Assembly: GCF_022179225.1 (NCBI RefSeq)
Contig: NZ_BPQL01000007.1
Span: 1 to 64,000 of the forward strand
DNA from: Methylobacterium goesingense
Lineage (GTDB): Bacteria > Pseudomonadota > Alphaproteobacteria > Rhizobiales > Beijerinckiaceae
Reading direction: 5' to 3'
DNA length: 64,000 bases
Shown: positions 29,181-37,992 of the stretch, in pieces
How positions within the stretch are numbered: the stretch's first letter is position 1
Layout: the number at the start of each line of letters is the position of its first letter
Notes under the pieces: model-generated
What the model saw: only the letters and a program-made list of their open reading frames with translations
Database searches by the model: none
Told to the model about the DNA's origin: nothing
Program-made: the position numbers and the translations under genes

Positions 29181-29801
29181 TCAGCCGGCGGGAAGCGCGT
29201 TGGCGATGGCGGTGACGATGCGCGGGTCGTTGGGCTCGACGGAGGAGGGATAGGCCCCGAGCAGGCTGCCGTCCCGGTCCACGAGGTACTTGTGGAAGTT
29301 CCAGTTCGGCGTGCTGCCGGGCTTCTCGGCGGCGGCCCAGCGGTAGAACGGATGGGCCGCCGGCCCGCGCACGTGGGTCTTGGCCGTGACCGGGAAGGTG
29401 ACGCCGTGATTCTTGCGCGCGGCCTCCGCGATGGCGACCCCGTCGAGGGGCTCCTGGTTACCGAAATCGGGCGACGGGACCGCGATGACGGTGAGGCCCC
29501 GGTCGCCGAAGCGGGTCCAGAGGCCCTGGAGTCCGGAGAACTGCCCGGCATAGCCGCAGGCCGTGGCGGTGTTCACGATGAGAATGGGCCGGCCCGCATA
29601 GGCGTCCAGCGGCAGGGTGCCGCCCTCGGGTCGCTCGAAGGCGAAGGCCCCCGCGCGCATCTCGCCCGCGCGCGCCCCGGGAATGCCCCAGGCGACGGCC
29701 CCGCCGAGCAGCGCGAGGGCGTGGCGCCGCCCGATGGGATGCGCCGGTCGCCCGGACAGGCTGGCGGACGGCGTGACCTCCGAGATCAGGATCTTCGACA
29801 T
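29181..29801 (-). CDS. Glutathione peroxidase-family protein with N-terminal Tat-like signal
   Basis: About 206 residues. After 'GRRHALALLGGAVAWGIPGARA' (twin-arginine-like signal with AXA site) comes the thioredoxin-fold GPx domain: 'ILIVNTATACGYAGQFSGLQ' with the peroxidatic Cys82, 'VIAVPSPDFGNQEP' with the active-site Gln, and 'TPNWNFHKYLVDRDGSLLGAY' with Trp167/Asn168. It reduces hydrogen peroxide or lipid hydroperoxides, in bacteria often using thioredoxin. The Cys replaces selenocysteine. Export of a GPx is less usual than cytoplasmic location, and is inferred from the signal only. The start at 29801 is preferred; other ATG choices would shorten the signal. Confidence 0.88.
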   Translation of the reverse strand: MSKILISEVTPSASLSGRPAHPIGRRHALALLGGAVAWGIPGARAGEMRAGAFAFERPEGGTLPLDAYAGRPILIVNTATACGYAGQFSGLQGLWTRFGDRGLTVIAVPSPDFGNQEPLDGVAIAEAARKNHGVTFPVTAKTHVRGPAAHPFYRWAAAEKPGSTPNWNFHKYLVDRDGSLLGAYPSSVEPNDPRIVTAIANALPAG

Positions 29802-29987
29802 GGCGCGGCTCCCGTCAGGCGCGGGGAAACGCTCCACCGTCCTGTCCGGGGGAACTTAACGTCCCCGCGTCGTTCGTCCATCGGGGCCGGCGATTTGGCG
29901 GGAACCTTTCGGGAAGGCCTGAGCTTGAGCGTGTGCCATCTTGGACCCGGCACTTATTCGGGTCCGACCTTCGGAAAGACTTCGCCC

Positions 29988-30497
29988 ATGCGCAGCCTGT
30001 TGCTCGGAACGACCCTTCTCGTCGCGAGCGCCACCCTCGCCCTTGCCCAGGCACCGGAGACGCCGGCCCCGGGCTCCAACGCCTCCACCCCGGTCCCGGC
30101 CGCGCCGGCCACCCTCGCCAACGACCTGCGTCCTACTTTCGTGGCGCAGAACAAGAGCGACATGGTCACCTCGAAGCTGGTGGGCCTGACCATCCAGAAC
30201 GGCGCCAGCGAGACCATCGGCGAGATCGCCGACGTGGTGCTGGACGAGAAGATGACGGTGAAGTCCTGGGTGGTCGGCGTCGGCGGCTTCCTCGGCATCG
30301 GCACCAAGTACGTTGCCATCGACCCGAGCGCCCTCCGGCTGGCGCGCGTCGACGACACCACCCTCAAGGCGACGATCGATACCAACAAGGACCAGCTCCG
30401 CGCCGCGCCGGAATACGTCTATCTCGGCAAGGCGAAGCCGAACGCGGACGCCAAACCGGCGGACCCGAAGCCGGCGGACGCAACCAAGGCGCAGTAG
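29988..30497 (+). CDS. PRC-barrel domain protein, secreted
   Basis: A 169-residue protein with a clear signal peptide ('MRSLLLGTTLLVASATLALAQ') and a PRC-barrel-like domain at residues ~58-130: 'VTSKLVGLTIQNGASETIGEIADVVLDEKMTVKSWVVGVGGFLGIG', then 'YVAIDPSALRLARVDDTT'. The C-terminus is Ala/Lys/Pro-rich low complexity. Periplasmic PRC-barrel proteins of this size are common in Hyphomicrobiales and often multicopy, their role being unclear. GGAAAG about 12 bases before the ATG. Confidence 0.85.
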   Translation: MRSLLLGTTLLVASATLALAQAPETPAPGSNASTPVPAAPATLANDLRPTFVAQNKSDMVTSKLVGLTIQNGASETIGEIADVVLDEKMTVKSWVVGVGGFLGIGTKYVAIDPSALRLARVDDTTLKATIDTNKDQLRAAPEYVYLGKAKPNADAKPADPKPADATKAQ

Positions 30498-30658
30498 CGG
30501 CTTCGCCCGGGAAACGGGCGCTTCACGACGGCGGGGCACGCGGGCGGCCGGCAAGCCGGTCCCCCGGGTGTCGGATACGGTTGTGCGAAGCGCCGCCCGG
30601 GGCGGCGGAGATCGGCCCCGCCGGGGTCGCGGAACGGTGACGTGTCCGGGTGGAGCGA

Positions 30659-31093
30659 TCAGCTCGCGCTGCGCAGAGCGTCCCAAACCGTTGAAGCGAC
30701 ATGATCGATGCGCCGCACGGCGAGGAGGCCGGCGCGCGCGTGCCGGGGCAGGTCGCCGTCGAACAGCGTGTCGATCGGGTCGGACGCGTCCTCGTCCGGC
30801 TGGAGACCGAGGTCGCTCGCGAAGACGATGCGCAGGTCCGGCCGCAGGGCGCGGGCTTCCTGAGCCAGCTTCAGGCAGCACAGCTTGCCCTGAAGGCTCA
30901 CATCCGTGACGAGGACGTCCACCGGCAGGCCGAGGGCCAGCACGGTCATGGCATCGACGCCGCAATCGACCGTGGTGGCGGCAAAGCCGGCCCGGCGGAT
31001 CTGGGACGAGACTTCATCGCGCCAATGCTTCTGGCGCCCGGCGATGAGAACCTGGACGCCGTAAGCGCCACAGGGCGAGGTCGGTAGTTCCAT
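30659..31093 (-). CDS. Divergent single-domain receiver (response regulator-like)
   Basis: About 144 residues with a CheY-like pattern: 'YGVQVLIAGR' in strand 1, 'VDVLVTDVSLQGKLCCLKLA' with candidate phosphoacceptor Asp64, and 'DLRIVFASDLGL' as strand 4. The acidic pair that normally follows strand 1 is replaced by Ala-Gly and no Lys-Pro is present in strand 5 ('TLFDGDLPRHA'), so phosphorylation may be lost or altered. No output domain. The ATG at 31093 gives the shortest coherent product; starts at 31123 or 31162 are open. Confidence 0.7.
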   Translation of the reverse strand: MELPTSPCGAYGVQVLIAGRQKHWRDEVSSQIRRAGFAATTVDCGVDAMTVLALGLPVDVLVTDVSLQGKLCCLKLAQEARALRPDLRIVFASDLGLQPDEDASDPIDTLFDGDLPRHARAGLLAVRRIDHVASTVWDALRSAS

Positions 31094-31412
31094 CGTCGAG
31101 ACATCCCTCTCGCGCCCGAACATCCGTGCCGAAGACCTTTCGTCGACTGTGCGTCGCAGCATGCTATGTCACGTCCGCCGACACAGACAAGCCCCCGCAT
31201 GCAAGCGCGTGCACGGGCCTCGGGCGGCGATGGTGCCAGGGCGGCCCGCGATCCAGCCGCGCGATCCCGGCACCGGAGGCGGTCGCGGGGACATTGCCGT
31301 GATGTGACAGCCACATGACGGGCGCCCCGGTTGACGCAAGGGCGCCGCGCGGGGCAACACCGCCCTCGCCGCGCATGCCAAGCAGCGGCGGACAGCCGGA
31401 GTCGTGAAGCCC

Positions 31413-32663
31413 ATGTCATCCGCCAAGAGCCCGCCGGTCTCGCCGCTCGCCCCGCAAAGCCAGCCCGACCTGCCCCCGATTCGCGGCGTCGGCCTCGCCA
31501 CCGCGCAGGCCGGCATCCGCTATTCCGGCCGCACCGACGTGCTCTACGTGGCGCTGGCCGAGGGCACGCAGGCGGCGGGCGTGTTCACCCGCTCGAAATG
31601 CCCCTCCGCCCCGGTGGACTGGTGCCGCGAAGCCCTCGGCAGCGCGGGTGCCCGCGCCCTCGTGGTCAATTCGGGCAACGCCAACGCCTTCACGGGCCTG
31701 CGCGGGCGCGAGGCCGTGGCGCTGACGGCCGAGATCGCCGCCGAGGCCGCGGCGTGCCGCCCGCAGGACATCTTCATCGCCTCGACGGGCGTGATCGGCG
31801 AACCCCTCGACGCCAGCAAATTCCGGGGCGTGCTGGCCGATTGCGCCGGGCGGACCGAGGACGGCGCCTCGGCTTGGGCCGCGGCCGCCCAGGCGATCAT
31901 GACCACCGACACCTTCCCCAAGCTCGCGACGCGCCGGACCGCCATCGACGGGACGACCGTGACGCTGAACGGCATCGCCAAGGGCGCGGGCATGATCGCC
32001 CCCGACATGGCGACCATGCTGAGCTTCGTCTTCACCGACGCCGCCCTGCCCCAGGACGTGCTGCAGGCGCTGCTCGCCGCCGGCACGGCCACGAGCTTCA
32101 ACTGCGTGACGGTGGACGGCGACACCTCCACCTCCGACACGCTGATGCTGTTCGCCACGGGCGCGGCCGGCAACGCCGCGGTCTCGGCCGCCGACGACCC
32201 ACGCCTGTCGGATTTCCGCGCCGCGCTGGACGAGCTCCTCGTCGAGCTGGCGCAGCTCGTCGCCAAGGATGGCGAGGGCGCGCGCAAGTTCGTCACCGTG
32301 CGGGTCACGGGCGCGACCAGCGACGCCTCGGCCCATCGCATCGCCATGTCCATCGCCAACTCGCCCCTGGTGAAGACCGCCATCGCGGGCGAGGACGCGA
32401 ATTGGGGCCGGGTGGTGATGGCGGTGGGCAAGGCCGGCGAGCCTGCCGACCGCGACCGCCTGGCGATCTGGTTCGGCGACGTGCGCGTGGCCCGCGAGGG
32501 CGCCCGCGATCCCGATTACAGCGAGGCGGCGGCGAGCGCAGTGATGCGGGAATCGGACGTGACCGTGCGGGTCGATCTCGGCCTCGGCGACGGCGCCGCA
32601 CGCGTCTGGACCTGCGACCTGACCAAACTCTACATCGAGATCAACGGGGATTACCGCTCGTGA
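31413..32663 (+). CDS. argJ: Bifunctional glutamate N-acetyltransferase/amino-acid acetyltransferase ArgJ
   Basis: ArgJ (416 residues from the ATG at 31413; a GTG 9 bases upstream is possible) transfers acetyl from N-acetylornithine to glutamate in the arginine cycle. The protein self-cleaves before the nucleophilic Thr of '[13 protein letters not shown]' (Thr201 from this start) into alpha and beta chains. Other signatures: '[15 protein letters not shown]', '[11 protein letters not shown]' and, at the end, '[18 protein letters not shown]'. Its stop overlaps the next gene by 4 bases (GTGA), so SIMPL and MutT genes are co-translated. Confidence 0.96.
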   Translation: MSSAKSPPVSPLAPQSQPDLPPIRGVGLATAQAGIRYSGRTDVLYVALAEGTQAAGVFTRSKCPSAPVDWCREALGSAGARALVVNSGNANAFTGLRGREAVALTAEIAAEAAACRPQDIFIASTGVIGEPLDASKFRGVLADCAGRTEDGASAWAAAAQAIMTTDTFPKLATRRTAIDGTTVTLNGIAKGAGMIAPDMATMLSFVFTDAALPQDVLQALLAAGTATSFNCVTVDGDTSTSDTLMLFATGAAGNAAVSAADDPRLSDFRAALDELLVELAQLVAKDGEGARKFVTVRVTGATSDASAHRIAMSIANSPLVKTAIAGEDANWGRVVMAVGKAGEPADRDRLAIWFGDVRVAREGARDPDYSEAAASAVMRESDVTVRVDLGLGDGAARVWTCDLTKLYIEINGDYRS

Positions 32664-33394
32664 GGCGCGTAAGGTTAGCCCCTCTCATCGCCCTGGCGCT
32701 GCTCGGCTCCGTCGGTGCGGCTCGCGCCGAGGAGAAGCCGGGAGCGGACGAGGGGCGGATCCTTGTCGTCGGCCGCGCCCGCGCCGAGGTGGTGCCGGAC
32801 TTCGCCTCGGTCGAGATCGGCGTCGAGGCCAGGGGTGCGAGCCCGGCCGCGGCCCTCGACGGCGCCAGCGCCGCCGCCAAGGCGATCCTGGCCCTGGCCG
32901 GGGAGTTCAAGGTGCCGGAGGCGGATCTCCGCACCTCCGCCGTCACGCTCCAGCCGGTCACCCGTTCGACCCGTCAGGCGGACGGATCCTTCGCCGAGAA
33001 GCCGGACGGCTACCGGGCCAGCAACACGGTGCGGCTGCGCCTCGCCGACATGGCACGCCTCGGCGAACTGATGCGCCGGGCCCTCGACGGCGGCGCGAAT
33101 CGCATCGACGGCGTCGGCTTCGGCCTGCGCGATCCCGAGGCAGCCGAGGCCGCCATGCGCAGCGCGGCGATGAAGGACGCGCGCGCACAGGCCGAGCGCT
33201 TGGCCGAGGCGGCGGGCGTCACCCTCGGGCGGGTGGTGTCGATCCAGTCGCCGGCCTCGGCCAGCGCCCCGCCGATGGCCCTCGCGGCGCCCGCGCCGAT
33301 GCGTGCCAAGCGCGGTGGCGCGCCGGTGCCCTTGGCGGCCGGCACCATCGAGACCGGCGCCGACGTCGCGGCGACCTTCGCGATCGCCCCGTGA
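32660..33394 (+). CDS. SIMPL (DUF541) domain secreted protein
   Basis: A 244-residue protein starting at GTG within the argJ stop (GTGA). A signal peptide '[20 protein letters not shown]' is followed by a SIMPL domain: '[27 protein letters not shown]', '[16 protein letters not shown]', '[21 protein letters not shown]' and '[15 protein letters not shown]'. The family (Omp28/BP26-like) forms periplasmic or outer-membrane oligomers whose purpose is uncertain; kinase-interacting in eukaryotes. Translational coupling to argJ and mutT is positional, not functional evidence. Confidence 0.88.
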   Translation: MRRVRLAPLIALALLGSVGAARAEEKPGADEGRILVVGRARAEVVPDFASVEIGVEARGASPAAALDGASAAAKAILALAGEFKVPEADLRTSAVTLQPVTRSTRQADGSFAEKPDGYRASNTVRLRLADMARLGELMRRALDGGANRIDGVGFGLRDPEAAEAAMRSAAMKDARAQAERLAEAAGVTLGRVVSIQSPASASAPPMALAAPAPMRAKRGGAPVPLAAGTIETGADVAATFAIAP

Positions 33395-33807
33395 GCGCCC
33401 CCCTGCGCATCCTCCTGGTCGTCGCGGTCGCGCTGGTGGATACCGACGGGCGCGTCCTCCTGGCCCAGCGCCCGCCGGGCAAGCAGCTCGCCGGATTGTG
33501 GGAGTTCCCCGGCGGCAAGGTCGATCCCGGCGAGCGGCCGGAGGAGACCCTGATCCGGGAGCTCTCCGAGGAACTCGGCATCGCCGTGAAGCAGGATTGC
33601 CTCGCGCCGCTCACCTTCGCGAGCCACGCCTATCCGGACTTCCACCTGCTGATGCCACTCTACGTCTGCCGGCGCTGGGAGGGCCTGCCGCGCTCCATGG
33701 AAGGCCAGGCGCTGAAATGGGTGCGCCCGCGCGACCTCAAGGACCAGCCGATGCCGCCGGCTGATGCACCACTGATCCCGTTCCTGCTCGACCTCCTCGG
33801 CCCCTGA
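33391..33807 (+). CDS. mutT: 8-oxo-dGTP diphosphatase MutT
   Basis: A 138-residue Nudix hydrolase with GTG start overlapping the preceding stop. The Nudix box GX5EX7REUXEEXGU is complete at residues 42-64 ('GKVDPGERPEETLIRELSEE' within it). 'RVLLAQRPPGKQLAGLWEFPGG' is typical of the MutT/(deoxy)nucleoside triphosphate pyrophosphohydrolase group that removes 8-oxo-dGTP from the nucleotide pool. The argJ-mutT adjacency is common in alphaproteobacteria, which supports the identity. Confidence 0.93.
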   Translation: MSAPLRILLVVAVALVDTDGRVLLAQRPPGKQLAGLWEFPGGKVDPGERPEETLIRELSEELGIAVKQDCLAPLTFASHAYPDFHLLMPLYVCRRWEGLPRSMEGQALKWVRPRDLKDQPMPPADAPLIPFLLDLLGP

Positions 33808-33906
33808 TCCGGTTGCAATCGTATCCGCCCACACCCGCGATCCCCTTGGATTCGCGCGGCGTTTGTGCATCGCTGGCCGGTGGGCCGTGTCGGGGGAGAG
33901 CGGAAC

Positions 33907-35475
33907 ATGGGGCGCAAGGCCGCGGTGACCTCAGAAATCACCGCCGAGGAACGCGATGACGCGGACGTCGACGGACCGTCCACCGACGAGCCGGCCGTGG
34001 CGGACGCGGCAGCCAAGCCGGCCAAGCCGAAGCGCGCATCCCGAAAGACCACGCCGAGCCATGAGACGCTGACCAAGCTCGGGATCGAGCGCCTGATCAC
34101 CCTCGTGCTCACCGAGGCATCGCACAACCCCAACTTCAAGAAGGTGGTGACGGCGGCGGTGGCGGCCCTCCAGGGGCCGGACGCGGTCGCGGCCCTGATC
34201 GACCGGCGCCTCACCGCCCTCGAGCGCGCCAGCGGCTACATCGACTGGATGAAGCAGCGCGCCTTCGCTCTCGACCTCGACGCGATGCTCACCACGGTGG
34301 TGGGCGAACTCGCCGCCCTCGCCCCCGACGCCGCCCTGGACAGGCTGATCCGCTTCCTCGGCGGGGCCGGAGACGTGCTGGGACGGGCCGAGGATTCGAG
34401 CGGCCGCATCCACGGCGTGTATGAGCGAGCGGCCGATGCCGCCGCCGCGCTCATCGTCGATCTGGACGACGCGAAGGCCACCGCGATGGCCGTGCGCCTC
34501 GTGACCCGGCTCGAGACCGACGGGTACGGGCTGATCGAGGGTCTGATGCACGGCCTCATCCCGCGCCTGCCCGAGGCCGCCCTCGTCCCCCTCGACGACG
34601 CGCTCGCCCAGGCGACGCCGCCGGCCCCCGCCAGCGGCACGAAGGAGCGGGACTGGCTGACGGAGGCGGAGCGCAGCCGCCTCATGCGGCTGCGCCAGTC
34701 CATCGCGGACCGCACCGGCGACGTCGATGCTTTCATCGCCCTTGAGACCGGCCGCGCGCCGGAGCCGCCCGATCACGTCCAGATCGCGGAGCGCCTGCTC
34801 GCCGCCGGCCGGGCTCGGGAGGCGCTCAAATGGGTCCGCCGTCCGCAGAAGCGCGGCACCACCATCGTCACGCGGGAGCAATTGCTCACGGGGCGGTTCG
34901 ACACCTCCGTCCCGGAGCGGGTGAAGATCGCCCTGGAGGTCCGCATCCACGACGCCCTCGGTGATACCGAGGCCGCGCAGGACCTGCGCTGGCGGACCTT
35001 CGAGAACAGTCTCGACCGGGAGATGCTGCGCGCCTATCTCGCCAAGCTGCCCGACTTCGAGGACGACGAGGCCCTGCCGCGCGCCTTCGCCGTCGCCGAA
35101 GCGCATCCCGACCCGTACGGCGCCCTCGCCTTCTTCACGCACTGGCCGGACCCCGTCCGGGCGGCACGGATCGTGGCGCGGTATCGTGGCACCTGGGACG
35201 GCTGGCGCTACGAAGTCCTGGCCCCCGCCGCCGAGGCCCTGGAAGATCGCGAGCCGTTGGCCGCCACCGAACTGTATCGCATCCTCATCGACAACATCCT
35301 GGAGCACGCCTACTCGGGGGCCTACGGCCACGCCGCCCGCTACCTCGTCACCCTGGACGACCTCGCGGACGCCATCGCGCCGGGCGCCATCAGCCCCGAC
35401 CCGAACCACTACCGCGACGACCTGCGCCGCCGGCACGGCCGCAAGGCCGCCTTCTGGTCTCAGGTCCGGGCCTGA
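33907..35475 (+). CDS. DUF6880 family protein
   Basis: A 522-residue protein with an acidic/basic N-terminal tail (~1-50), then almost all helical sequence with TPR/HEAT-like periodicity. 'LIRFLGGAGDVLGRAEDSSGRIHGVYERA', 'KWVRRPQKRGTT', 'ALEVRIHDALGDTEAAQDLRWRTFENSLDREMLRAYLAKLPDFEDDEAL' and the C-terminal 'YSGAYGHAARYLVTLDDL' match the conserved pattern I associate with DUF6880. GGGGGAGAG precedes the ATG at 33907. No enzyme motif and no signal peptide; function unknown. Stands alone between mutT and a convergent gene. Confidence 0.8.
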   Translation: MGRKAAVTSEITAEERDDADVDGPSTDEPAVADAAAKPAKPKRASRKTTPSHETLTKLGIERLITLVLTEASHNPNFKKVVTAAVAALQGPDAVAALIDRRLTALERASGYIDWMKQRAFALDLDAMLTTVVGELAALAPDAALDRLIRFLGGAGDVLGRAEDSSGRIHGVYERAADAAAALIVDLDDAKATAMAVRLVTRLETDGYGLIEGLMHGLIPRLPEAALVPLDDALAQATPPAPASGTKERDWLTEAERSRLMRLRQSIADRTGDVDAFIALETGRAPEPPDHVQIAERLLAAGRAREALKWVRRPQKRGTTIVTREQLLTGRFDTSVPERVKIALEVRIHDALGDTEAAQDLRWRTFENSLDREMLRAYLAKLPDFEDDEALPRAFAVAEAHPDPYGALAFFTHWPDPVRAARIVARYRGTWDGWRYEVLAPAAEALEDREPLAATELYRILIDNILEHAYSGAYGHAARYLVTLDDLADAIAPGAISPDPNHYRDDLRRRHGRKAAFWSQVRA

Positions 35476-35508
35476 TCGCGCCCGGCCCGCCGGATTCCTC
35501 CTGATGCC

Positions 35509-35868
35509 TCAGGTCGCCACGATCGGGTCGATCTTGTCCGGGTAGAAGGCGAGGTGTCCCGCGATGGCTTCGACGGCCGGATAAGGGGCCTCGTAGCTCC
35601 AGACCGCGTCGGTGGCGTTGGCGTCCGGCGTCGTCAGGCTGAAGTAGGCGGCGTCGCCCTTGTAGGGGCAGTGGCTGCGCCGGGTGCTCGGGGCAAAGTG
35701 CGCCCAGCGCGCATCCGCCCGGGGAATGTAGAACACCGGCGGATAATTCGCTTCGCGGAGGACCAGGGCGGCGTCGGTCTCGGCCAGGAGCGTGCCCGCG
35801 AGGGTGACGCGGACGCGCCCGGGATACGGCGCGATGTCGATGGGGTGATCCGGTCCAGGCTGTCTCAT
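35509..35868 (-). CDS. DUF427 domain protein
   Basis: A 119-residue single-domain DUF427 protein: 'VRVTLAGTLLAETDAALVLREANYPPVFYIPRADARW' and 'SHCPYKGDAAYFSLTTPD' are its signature, with the invariant 'CPYKG' Cys and Lys; 'WSYEAPYPAVEAIAGHLAFY' completes the fold. Function unknown in bacteria. The ATG at 35868 overlaps the upstream methyltransferase stop by 4 bases (ATGA), so it is the second gene of a coupled pair. Confidence 0.93.
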   Translation of the reverse strand: MRQPGPDHPIDIAPYPGRVRVTLAGTLLAETDAALVLREANYPPVFYIPRADARWAHFAPSTRRSHCPYKGDAAYFSLTTPDANATDAVWSYEAPYPAVEAIAGHLAFYPDKIDPIVAT

Positions 35869-36755
35869 GAGTTCGGTCCTTCGGGTTTCCGCTCGGTGGT
35901 GCCCAGCGCGTCGGCGAGGCGCGCCTGCGCGGTGCCGGGCTTCAGGGGCTTCTGCTGGCTCTCGTGCGGGGCCCAACCCGAGAGCCACAGGATCTCGAAA
36001 CTGGCGCGCAGGCGCCCGTCCGGATCGGAGAAGCGCTCGGCGTAGAGGGTGGCGGCACGCATCAGGGTCGCCCGGCGCAAGGGAGTACGCCGCCGCTCGG
36101 TGAGGACGTTGGTGAGGCCCATTGCGCGCAGGTCGCGCATCAGGGCGAACGGATCGGGGTAGCGCACGGTCACCGTCTCCACGTCGGTCACCGGCAGGGC
36201 GAAGCCCGCGCGCTGGAGCAGGCTTCCCATTTCGCGCACCTCGGCGAAGGGTGCGACGCGCGGGCTGATCCCGCCCTCGCACTCGCTCTCGGCCTGCCCG
36301 AGGACCTGCCGCAGTTCCGTGAGGGTGCGTCCACCCAGCAGGCACCCGATGAACAACCCGTCCGGGCGCAGCGCGCGGCGCAGTTGCGCCAGGGTCCCCG
36401 GCAGGTCGTTGACGTGCTGGAGGGCCAGGAGCGAGACCGCCAGGTCGAGGCTCTGGGCCCGCAGCGGCAACGCTTCGGGATCGGCCAGGACGGTGCCGCG
36501 CTCAAGAACCGAGGAGAGGCGCAGAACCTGATCCGCGCGCCCGCTCGCACGAAGGTGATCGGCGGCCAGGGGCATCGGCGTGGCGAGATCGAGGGCGGTC
36601 GGAAAGGTCCGCAGTACGGCGCCGAGTCGGTCGTCGAGATCCTCCACCACCCGCCGAAGCAGAAAATCCGCGTACCCGGCCCGGCGGGCGCGGGCGAGGC
36701 GTCTACGGGCGAGGCCCGTATCGAACAGCGGCGGCGGCGTCATCTGGGAAGACAT
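35865..36755 (-). CDS. SAM-dependent methyltransferase, NDUFAF5-like
   Basis: About 296 residues. The conserved start 'PPPLFDTGLARRRLARARRAGYADFLLRRVVEDL', the replaced motif I 'TALDLATPM', 'LPLRAQSLDLAVSLLALQHVNDLPGTLAQLRRALRPDGLFIG' and 'FALMRDLRAMGLTNVL' match the alphaproteobacterial relatives of mitochondrial NDUFAF5, a complex I assembly factor that hydroxylates an Arg of NDUFS7. Whether the bacterial protein has this role is an inference. Start at 36755 or 36743 is uncertain because both lie in a region with a 20-bp tandem repeat. Followed by coupled DUF427. Confidence 0.85.
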   Translation of the reverse strand: MSSQMTPPPLFDTGLARRRLARARRAGYADFLLRRVVEDLDDRLGAVLRTFPTALDLATPMPLAADHLRASGRADQVLRLSSVLERGTVLADPEALPLRAQSLDLAVSLLALQHVNDLPGTLAQLRRALRPDGLFIGCLLGGRTLTELRQVLGQAESECEGGISPRVAPFAEVREMGSLLQRAGFALPVTDVETVTVRYPDPFALMRDLRAMGLTNVLTERRRTPLRRATLMRAATLYAERFSDPDGRLRASFEILWLSGWAPHESQQKPLKPGTAQARLADALGTTERKPEGPNS

Positions 36756-36784
36756 GCGAGATGATGGGAAGACATGCGGGATGA
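36745..36784. repeat. 20-bp tandem repeat at the start of the methyltransferase gene
   Basis: Two adjacent copies of TGGGAAGACATGCG(A/G)GATGA (36745-36764 and 36765-36784), differing at one base. It covers the initiation region of the leftward methyltransferase gene and adds alternative ATG codons in different frames. Confidence 0.7.
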
Positions 36785-36883
36785 CATGGCGCGCCCGGAC
36801 GTGTGGCGCCAGCACCCGGAACGCGAAACCGGCTCCGATTGTTGAGGGCCTACGATTCGACAGCGAATCCGGAGATCAAAGCC

Positions 36884-37105
36884 ATGAAAGCCATTCTGTT
36901 CGGCACGGCCCTCACCGTCGCGGGCCTTTCCCTCGCTGCAACCGGCGCGGAAGCAAAGGGCTGCATCAAGGGCGCGGTCGTGGGCGGCCTCGCGGGTCAC
37001 GTCGCAGGGCACGGCGTGCTCGGCGCGGCGGCGGGCTGCGCCGTCGGACGCCACCAGGCCAACAAGCGCGATCGCCAGGAGAATCAGGCGCAGCCGGCGC
37101 GCTGA
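36884..37105 (+). CDS. Small secreted glycine-rich (zipper-like) protein
   Basis: A 73-residue protein with an N-terminal signal ('MKAILFGTALTVAGLSLAATGAEA'), then 'GCIKGAVVGGLAGHVAGHGVLGAAAGCAVGRHQANKRD'. The small-residue repeat resembles a glycine-zipper motif; two Cys residues bracket it. A GGAG lies 10 bases before the ATG. Secretion and envelope association are inferred. Short proteins of this type are frequent in Methylobacterium and Bradyrhizobium. Confidence 0.75.
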   Translation: MKAILFGTALTVAGLSLAATGAEAKGCIKGAVVGGLAGHVAGHGVLGAAAGCAVGRHQANKRDRQENQAQPAR

Positions 37106-37154
37106 GGCACAGATCCGGTCGTCTCCACGCGGTGCGGAGAGTAGGGTTGCCGAC

Positions 37155-37919
37155 ATGGCCCCTGCCTCCCGCACCGCCTTCGCCGGACTTCGCCGTCTCT
37201 GGGGCGGCGCACTGTCCCTGGTCTATCCACCCACCTGCGCCGGCTGCGGCGGGGCCATCGCCGTTCCCCACGGCCTGTGCGCCGCCTGCTGGTCGGGCCT
37301 GCGGCTGATCGAGCGGCCCTATTGCCAGCGGCTCGGGCTCCCCTTCGCCGTCGATCACGGCACCGGGCCGCTCCTCTCGCCGCGCGCTATCGCCGATCCA
37401 CCGGTCTTCGATCGGGCCCGGGCGGTCACCCTCTACGAGGGCGGCGCCCGCGACCTCGTCCACCGCCTGAAATACGAGGATCGCCTCGATCTCGCCCCCG
37501 TGCTGGCGCGGATGATGGCGGGCGCCGGATCGGAGCTCCTGCGCGAGGCCGATTGCCTCGTGCCCGTCCCCCTTCACCGCTTCCGCCTGTGGCGGCGGCG
37601 CTTCAACCAGGCGGCGCTCCTCGCCGAGCGCGTCGGGCGTCTCGCGCAGCGGCCGAGCGAACCCGGATACCTCGCGCGCGTGAAGGCGACGCGCTCGCAG
37701 GTCGGCTTGAGCCGCGTCGCCCGCGCCACGAACCTCCAGGGCGCGTTCCGGGTCCCGGAGGCCGCGCGGGCCGCGCTGCAGGGGCGCCGCATCCTGCTCG
37801 TCGACGACGTCATGACCACGGGGGCGACCGCGAACGCCGCGTCGCGGGTCCTCCTGCGCGCCGGCGCAGCGTCCGTCGACGTCCTCGCCTTCGCTCTGGT
37901 CTCGGGGGAGGTCGGCTGA
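37155..37919 (+). CDS. ComF family protein (phosphoribosyltransferase-like)
   Basis: A 254-residue protein. Cys28, Cys31, Cys42 and Cys45 ('CAGC' and 'CAAC') form an N-terminal zinc-ribbon-like site; the C-terminal half is a phosphoribosyltransferase fold with 'LVPVPLHRFRLWRRRFNQAALLAE' and the PRPP-binding motif 'LLVDDVMTTGATA' at residues ~215-226. ComF proteins take part in DNA uptake in naturally competent bacteria, but most alphaproteobacterial members are untested. A strong hairpin follows the stop. Confidence 0.92.
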   Translation: MAPASRTAFAGLRRLWGGALSLVYPPTCAGCGGAIAVPHGLCAACWSGLRLIERPYCQRLGLPFAVDHGTGPLLSPRAIADPPVFDRARAVTLYEGGARDLVHRLKYEDRLDLAPVLARMMAGAGSELLREADCLVPVPLHRFRLWRRRFNQAALLAERVGRLAQRPSEPGYLARVKATRSQVGLSRVARATNLQGAFRVPEAARAALQGRRILLVDDVMTTGATANAASRVLLRAGAASVDVLAFALVSGEVG

Positions 37920-37936
37920 GGGACGCCCGAACGGAA

Positions 37937-37958
37937 ACGGGGACCCGAAGGTCCCCGT
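37937..37958. terminator. Bidirectional terminator hairpin between comF-like and NarK-like genes
   Basis: ACGGGGACC-CGAA-GGTCCCCGT, a 9-bp perfect stem with a stable CGAA tetraloop, lies between convergent stops at 37919 and 37993. No T-run. Confidence 0.75.
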
Positions 37959-37992
37959 CCGTACCGTCTGCTTTCGAAGATCCCGCCCGTCC

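Noticed and set aside
28036-29253. A 405-codon plus-strand frame spanning several small genes
   Set aside because: It crosses the starts and stops of genes with ribosome-binding sites and signal peptides; Arg/Gly-rich.
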